In this document: one piece after another, positions 6,923-9,800 of the stretch
Numbering within the stretch: position 1 is the first letter of the stretch
Layout of the letters: every line of letters begins with the position of its first letter
Assembly: GCA_910588745.1 (NCBI GenBank)
Contig: CAJURK010000071.1
Location: 1 to 9,800 of the forward strand
DNA from: an uncultured Dorea sp.
GTDB lineage: Bacteria > Bacillota > Clostridia > Lachnospirales > Lachnospiraceae
Reading direction: 5' to 3'
Length of the DNA stretch: 9,800 nucleotides
The notes under the pieces: generated by a model
Seen by the model: the letters and a program-made list of their open reading frames with translations, nothing else
Databases searched by the model: none
What the model was told of the DNA's origin: nothing
Translations under genes and position numbers: made by a program

Positions 6923-8227
6923 TTATGGAATCTTTGCATCTCCTACCGCCGGATTATCAATCAGGCTTCCGTCCGCCTGAAACCGCGAGCCATGGCAGGG
7001 ACAATCCCAGGAATGTTCGTGGGGATTCCATTTCAGGGCGCATCCCATATGCGGACACCGTTTCCGGACAGGCGTAAGCAGATTCACGGCAGCTTCCGCC
7101 CCATTCAAAAAAAGCTGCGGCTTTAACATGCTCCGGCTGGGTGAAAATACCTCTTCCCATGAATTTTCCTGTCCCATCACCATATCCCGCAGCAGTATAG
7201 CCGAAACCATCGATGAAGTCATACCCCATTTATGGAACCCGGATGCCGCATACAATTCCGGCGTACAGGCAGAATACCGTCCAATATACGGTACCTGGTC
7301 CAAACTCATACAGTCCTGCGCCGCCCATGCGTATGCTTCCCTGGCCTCCGGATAATTGAAATTTACAAAATTCCGAAGTTCCTGCCAGTTTCCGCCTTTT
7401 TTTCCGGTTCTGTGGCTTCCGCCGCCCACCAGAAGCAGATTCTGGTAATTCCGGAAAGACATCCCGGTCTGCGCCTCATCCACATACATGCCATGGACAT
7501 TTGGCGCGCCTCTCAAAGCAATCACATAGGAACGATGCTGATACAATTTCAGAAAATAGCTTCCATGCTTATTTAAAAAAGGGAAATGTGTCGCCACAAT
7601 GATTTTATCAGCCTGAATCTCCCCCTGCCTGCTATACGCCCTTCCAGGCGCAAGTTCCTGAATAAAGGTATGTTCGTATATGGGAAGCCCTTCGGCAATG
7701 GCCGCCAGAAACTTCATTGGGTGAAACTGAGCCTGGTTCGGGAACCGAACCGCTCCTTTTACCGATAAAGGAAGCGGTACTTCCTCCACAAATTCCGCCG
7801 GGAAGCCAAGCGCGTTCACCGCTTTCACCTCCCGCTCCAGTTTCTTGCAATCACGCCTGGAATACACATATGCGTCCTTTTCTTCAAAATCACAGTCAAT
7901 CTTGCCCGCAAGCTTCCGATATTCTTCTAATGCTCTTTCCCCTGCGTCAAGATATGCTCTTGCAATGTCTTTTCCGCGGGATTTCGTAAGTTTATCATAA
8001 ATCAGCCCATGCTGAAAGGTGAGCTTCGCCGTTGTATTCCCGGTCATTCCGCTCCCAATTTCTGCCGCTTCAGCCAGGCGGCAGTCCACGCCCGCTTTGC
8101 ACAGCAGGTACGTACACAGTACTCCGCACAATCCTCCTCCAATTACCAATACGTCTGTTTTCACACTGCCCTCCAGCCTCTCAAACGACGGAAGTTTCAA
8201 ACCATCCTTCCAAACCGATTCCGGCAT
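6923..8227 (-). CDS. YhfW-like FAD-dependent oxidoreductase with C-terminal Rieske [2Fe-2S] domain
   Basis: Predicted soluble flavoprotein that should pass electrons between FAD and an iron-sulfur cluster; the substrate is unknown. Near the N-terminus (25-55) is a dinucleotide-binding fold with GGGLCG (30-35), then TGNTTAKLTFQHG (62-74), which resembles Bacillus YhfW. A DAO-type core continues to about 350. The last 48 residues form a Rieske motif: Cys391-x-His393 with Cys396, and Cys409-x2-His412 with Cys411. It therefore has all four cluster ligands and both cysteines of the Rieske disulfide. At 434 residues it seems shorter than YhfW (about 500, from memory). The ATG at 8227 has GGAGG 7 bases upstream; the TTG at 8233 is too close to that site. 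It has its own promoter and is probably monocistronic, since the LysR gene downstream has a separate promoter. Confidence 0.92.
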   Translation of the reverse strand: MPESVWKDGLKLPSFERLEGSVKTDVLVIGGGLCGVLCTYLLCKAGVDCRLAEAAEIGSGMTGNTTAKLTFQHGLIYDKLTKSRGKDIARAYLDAGERALEEYRKLAGKIDCDFEEKDAYVYSRRDCKKLEREVKAVNALGFPAEFVEEVPLPLSVKGAVRFPNQAQFHPMKFLAAIAEGLPIYEHTFIQELAPGRAYSRQGEIQADKIIVATHFPFLNKHGSYFLKLYQHRSYVIALRGAPNVHGMYVDEAQTGMSFRNYQNLLLVGGGSHRTGKKGGNWQELRNFVNFNYPEAREAYAWAAQDCMSLDQVPYIGRYSACTPELYAASGFHKWGMTSSMVSAILLRDMVMGQENSWEEVFSPSRSMLKPQLFLNGAEAAVNLLTPVRKRCPHMGCALKWNPHEHSWDCPCHGSRFQADGSLIDNPAVGDAKIP

Positions 8228-8269
8228 AAACAATCCTCCCTTACTGCGTTTTTCATAGTATGGCCGTAA

Positions 8270-8298
8270 ATAATAAATACATGCAGGCGTTCCTTCAA
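8270..8298 (-). promoter_or_regulatory. Promoter of the FAD/Rieske oxidoreductase gene
   Basis: On the minus strand TTGAAG (8293-8298) is followed after 17 bases by TATTAT (8270-8275), four and five consensus matches. The transcript would start near 8263, leaving a leader of about 36 bases that contains the GGGAGGA ribosome site before the ATG at 8227. The divergent plus-strand promoter lies about 130 bases away. Confidence 0.65.
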
Positions 8299-8374
8299 TC
8301 GTTCTCGCTTCCTATGCGGAAGAAACCCACCCTCTCATTCTTTCCGTTTTTCAACAATTTTGATTATGATAACT

Positions 8375-8429
8375 CTTACAAAACTGTTATACTTTTTGTA
8401 AGGCTTTTGTAATTCTGAATGATTATACT
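8375..8429 (+). promoter_or_regulatory. Promoter/operator region of the plus-strand ABC transporter operon
   Basis: A perfect 9-bp inverted repeat, CTTACAAAA (8375-8383) and TTTTGTAAG (8394-8402), flanks a TTATACT (8387-8393). A second copy of TTTTGTAA (8405-8412) follows 11 bp after the first (8394-8401), and a second TTATACT lies at 8423-8429. For the downstream TATACT (8424-8429) the -35 position, about 8401-8406, has no consensus and lies between the tandem copies, with the second copy just downstream. This fits activation by a response regulator of the OmpR/PhoB type. Which TATACT is the active -10 is unknown. Confidence 0.5.
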
Positions 8430-8440
8430 AAACATAAAAA

Positions 8441-8458
8441 GATACATCACCATGTATC
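8441..8458 (+). other. Perfect 7-bp hairpin in the 5' leader of the plus-strand operon
   Basis: GATACAT (8441-8447), loop CACC, ATGTATC (8452-8458). If transcription uses the TATACT at 8424-8429, the stem begins about five bases from the mRNA 5' end and ends 14 bases before the AGGAGG. No T-run follows, so it is not a terminator. It may protect the mRNA 5' end, or be a DNA operator. Confidence 0.45.
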
Positions 8459-8472
8459 CGGTAAATGAAAAT

Positions 8473-8478
8473 AGGAGG
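8473..8478 (+). promoter_or_regulatory. Ribosome binding site fixing the ABC ATPase start
   Basis: A full AGGAGG lies 7 bases before the ATG at 8486. The in-frame ATG at 8465 lies upstream of this site and has no ribosome site of its own, so translation should start at 8486. Confidence 0.85.
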
Positions 8479-8485
8479 ACAACAT

Positions 8486-9160
8486 ATGAGCGTTATTGTA
8501 AAAGTAGAGGACTTGGTAAAATATTACGGCTCAGGCGAAAATCTGGTAAAAGCGATCGATCACACCACCCTGAATATTGAAAGCAGTAAATTTACAGCCA
8601 TCGTGGGCCGTTCCGGTTCCGGCAAATCTACGCTTCTACACATGATCGGCGGACTTGACAGGCCGGACTCCGGCAAAGTATATATTTCAGGAACGGATAT
8701 ATTTTCCTTAAAGGATGACCGCCTTGCCCAGTTCCGCAGAAAAAAAATCGGATTTGTCTTTCAGGATTTCAACCTGATCCCTTCCTTAAACGTATGGGAA
8801 AACATCGTTCTGCCCATGGGATTAGACGGCAAAAAAATCCAGAAGGATAAAATTGAAGACCTTTTGACTCAGCTTGGACTCAGCGATAAAATCAAGGCTA
8901 TGCCGGGCGCTCTGTCCGGCGGCCAGAAGCAGAGAACCGCAATTGCCCGGGCTGTCGCGGCCAATCCCGCCATCATCTGCGCAGACGAGCCCACCGGTAA
9001 TCTGGATTCCCAGTCAGAATTAGAAGTTGTAAATCTAATGAAAAAATGCGTCTCTGATTACGGCCAGACTCTGGTTATGATTACCCACGATGAAGGAATC
9101 GCCCAGACGGCAGACCGTATCATTATAATCGAAGACGGCAAGGTGGTGAGTCAATCATGA
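8486..9160 (+). CDS. ABC transporter ATP-binding protein (MacB/LolD/SalX-like)
   Basis: Cytoplasmic ATPase for an FtsX-type permease, 224 residues, the standard size. Motifs in order: Walker A GRSGSGKST (41-49), Q-loop Gln93 in VFQDFNL, signature LSGGQ (143-147), Walker B IICADE (163-168) with catalytic Glu168, D-loop NLDS, and switch His201 in ITHDE. This group works with permeases that move lipids, peptides or antibiotics or act as mechanotransmitters, and often lies beside a two-component system. The gene overlaps the downstream permease start by ATGA, so the two are translationally coupled. It is clearly distinct in sequence from the BceA-like ATPase at the other end of the window (for example GRSGSGKST instead of GASGSGKTT), so this is not a recent duplication. 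The substrate is unknown. Confidence 0.95.
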   Translation: MSVIVKVEDLVKYYGSGENLVKAIDHTTLNIESSKFTAIVGRSGSGKSTLLHMIGGLDRPDSGKVYISGTDIFSLKDDRLAQFRRKKIGFVFQDFNLIPSLNVWENIVLPMGLDGKKIQKDKIEDLLTQLGLSDKIKAMPGALSGGQKQRTAIARAVAANPAIICADEPTGNLDSQSELEVVNLMKKCVSDYGQTLVMITHDEGIAQTADRIIIIEDGKVVSQS

Positions 9161-9800
9161 AAACAGTAACAAAAACAGCAATCGCCAATATGAAATATCG
9201 CAAGAGCAAGAATATCCTGACCGGAATCGCAGTTTTCCTCACTTCGATTCTTCTCTTTCTTGTACCTGCCATCGGATTTATCAATTTGGATATACAAATG
9301 GAAACCATTAAACGAACCTATCCTACCTGGCATGCATTGTTCCGCTCTGTGGATGCCGATACCGCGGCCGGACTTATGGCCCATCACGACATAGAGACAG
9401 GCGGATTAAGAAGCGACGTGGGCGTACTTTACCATAAAAACGCTGATATTACCGTATCCTCTATGGATTCTAAGGCTCTTGAACTGACCAGAGGAGAACT
9501 ATCAGAAGGAACATTTCCTAAAAAAGAAGACGACCTTGCAGCCTCCAAAGGCATGTTAAAGGAATTCGGAATCTCGGCGGACATCGGCGATAAGGTTACC
9601 CTGCCCTTCCAGAGATCTCTGAAAGACGGCATAGACTTCGCAGAAGAGAAGGAATTTACCATCTGCGGATTTGTGCCGGATCATGAACTTAATCTGAAAA
9701 ACCATACCTATATGGCTCTGGTATCCGACAAATTCCTGAAACACGAAATTCCGAAAAAGGAGATCCGCTACCGGTTTTTATTCCGTATACCGGGCGCCGA
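9157..9800 (+). CDS. FtsX-like ABC transporter permease, 5' part (cut by window end)
   Basis: Open from the ATG at 9157 to the end of the window, 214 full codons without a stop. A basic N-terminus (about residues 1-18, MKTVTKTAIANMKYRKSK) precedes one hydrophobic helix at about 20-43. A long hydrophilic stretch follows, with no second helix visible by residue 214. This is the beginning of an FtsX/MacB-type permease: first helix, then a large extracytoplasmic domain. A residue pattern such as SEGTFPKKEDDLAAS and GDKVTLPF (about 139-152) is what MacB-like periplasmic-core domains usually show. Its start overlaps the stop of the ATPase gene, supporting a two-gene transporter. The rest of the protein, and whether a kinase/regulator pair follows, lies outside the window. 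Confidence 0.88.
   Translation, partial: MKTVTKTAIANMKYRKSKNILTGIAVFLTSILLFLVPAIGFINLDIQMETIKRTYPTWHALFRSVDADTAAGLMAHHDIETGGLRSDVGVLYHKNADITVSSMDSKALELTRGELSEGTFPKKEDDLAASKGMLKEFGISADIGDKVTLPFQRSLKDGIDFAEEKEFTICGFVPDHELNLKNHTYMALVSDKFLKHEIPKKEIRYRFLFRIPGA

Noticed and set aside
1..9800. CRISPR arrays, tRNA or rRNA genes, transposases, phage genes or defence systems.
   Set aside because: No regularly spaced repeats, no tRNA-like cloverleaf or rRNA core sequence, and every long coding frame belongs to a recognised non-mobile family.

Overview
The window looks like a stretch of a Firmicutes chromosome, most likely class Clostridia and plausibly Lachnospiraceae. This rests on the gene families present (a Bce-type antibiotic-peptide module, a YitT membrane protein, a YhfW-like FAD/Rieske oxidoreductase), strong AGGAGG-type ribosome sites, and intermediate base composition with AT-rich promoters. 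Taxonomy is an inference; there is no rRNA or other marker gene. Seven complete genes lie on the minus strand, and one operon that runs out of the window lies on the plus strand.

Minus strand, in transcription order from about 8300 down to 70: a FAD-dependent oxidoreductase with a C-terminal Rieske domain; a LysR-type regulator with its own strong promoter; a YitT-family membrane protein with a C-terminal DUF2179 domain; then response regulator, intramembrane-sensing histidine kinase, ABC ATPase and ten-helix FtsX-type permease. The last four form a classic BceRSAB-type module, in which the transporter and kinase together sense and counter cell-wall-targeting peptide antibiotics. The response regulator starts only 19 bases after the yitT-like stop codon, so these two may be co-transcribed. 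The ATPase-permease pair has its own promoter region, with repeats placed as expected for an OmpR-family activator.

Plus strand, from about 8375: a promoter region with a perfect 9-bp inverted repeat and a tandem repeat, a small hairpin at the predicted mRNA 5' end, then an MacB/LolD-like ABC ATPase whose stop codon overlaps the start of an FtsX-type permease that is cut by the window edge. The window therefore carries two different ATPase/FtsX-permease systems, transcribed in opposite directions and separated by the oxidoreductase, LysR and YitT genes.

I see no insertion sequence, CRISPR array, tRNA, rRNA or phage gene. All protein families are recognisable. The less ordinary signals are regulatory: the repeat arrays at the two transporter promoters, a possible structured leader before the yitT-like gene, and the 5' hairpin before the plus-strand operon.
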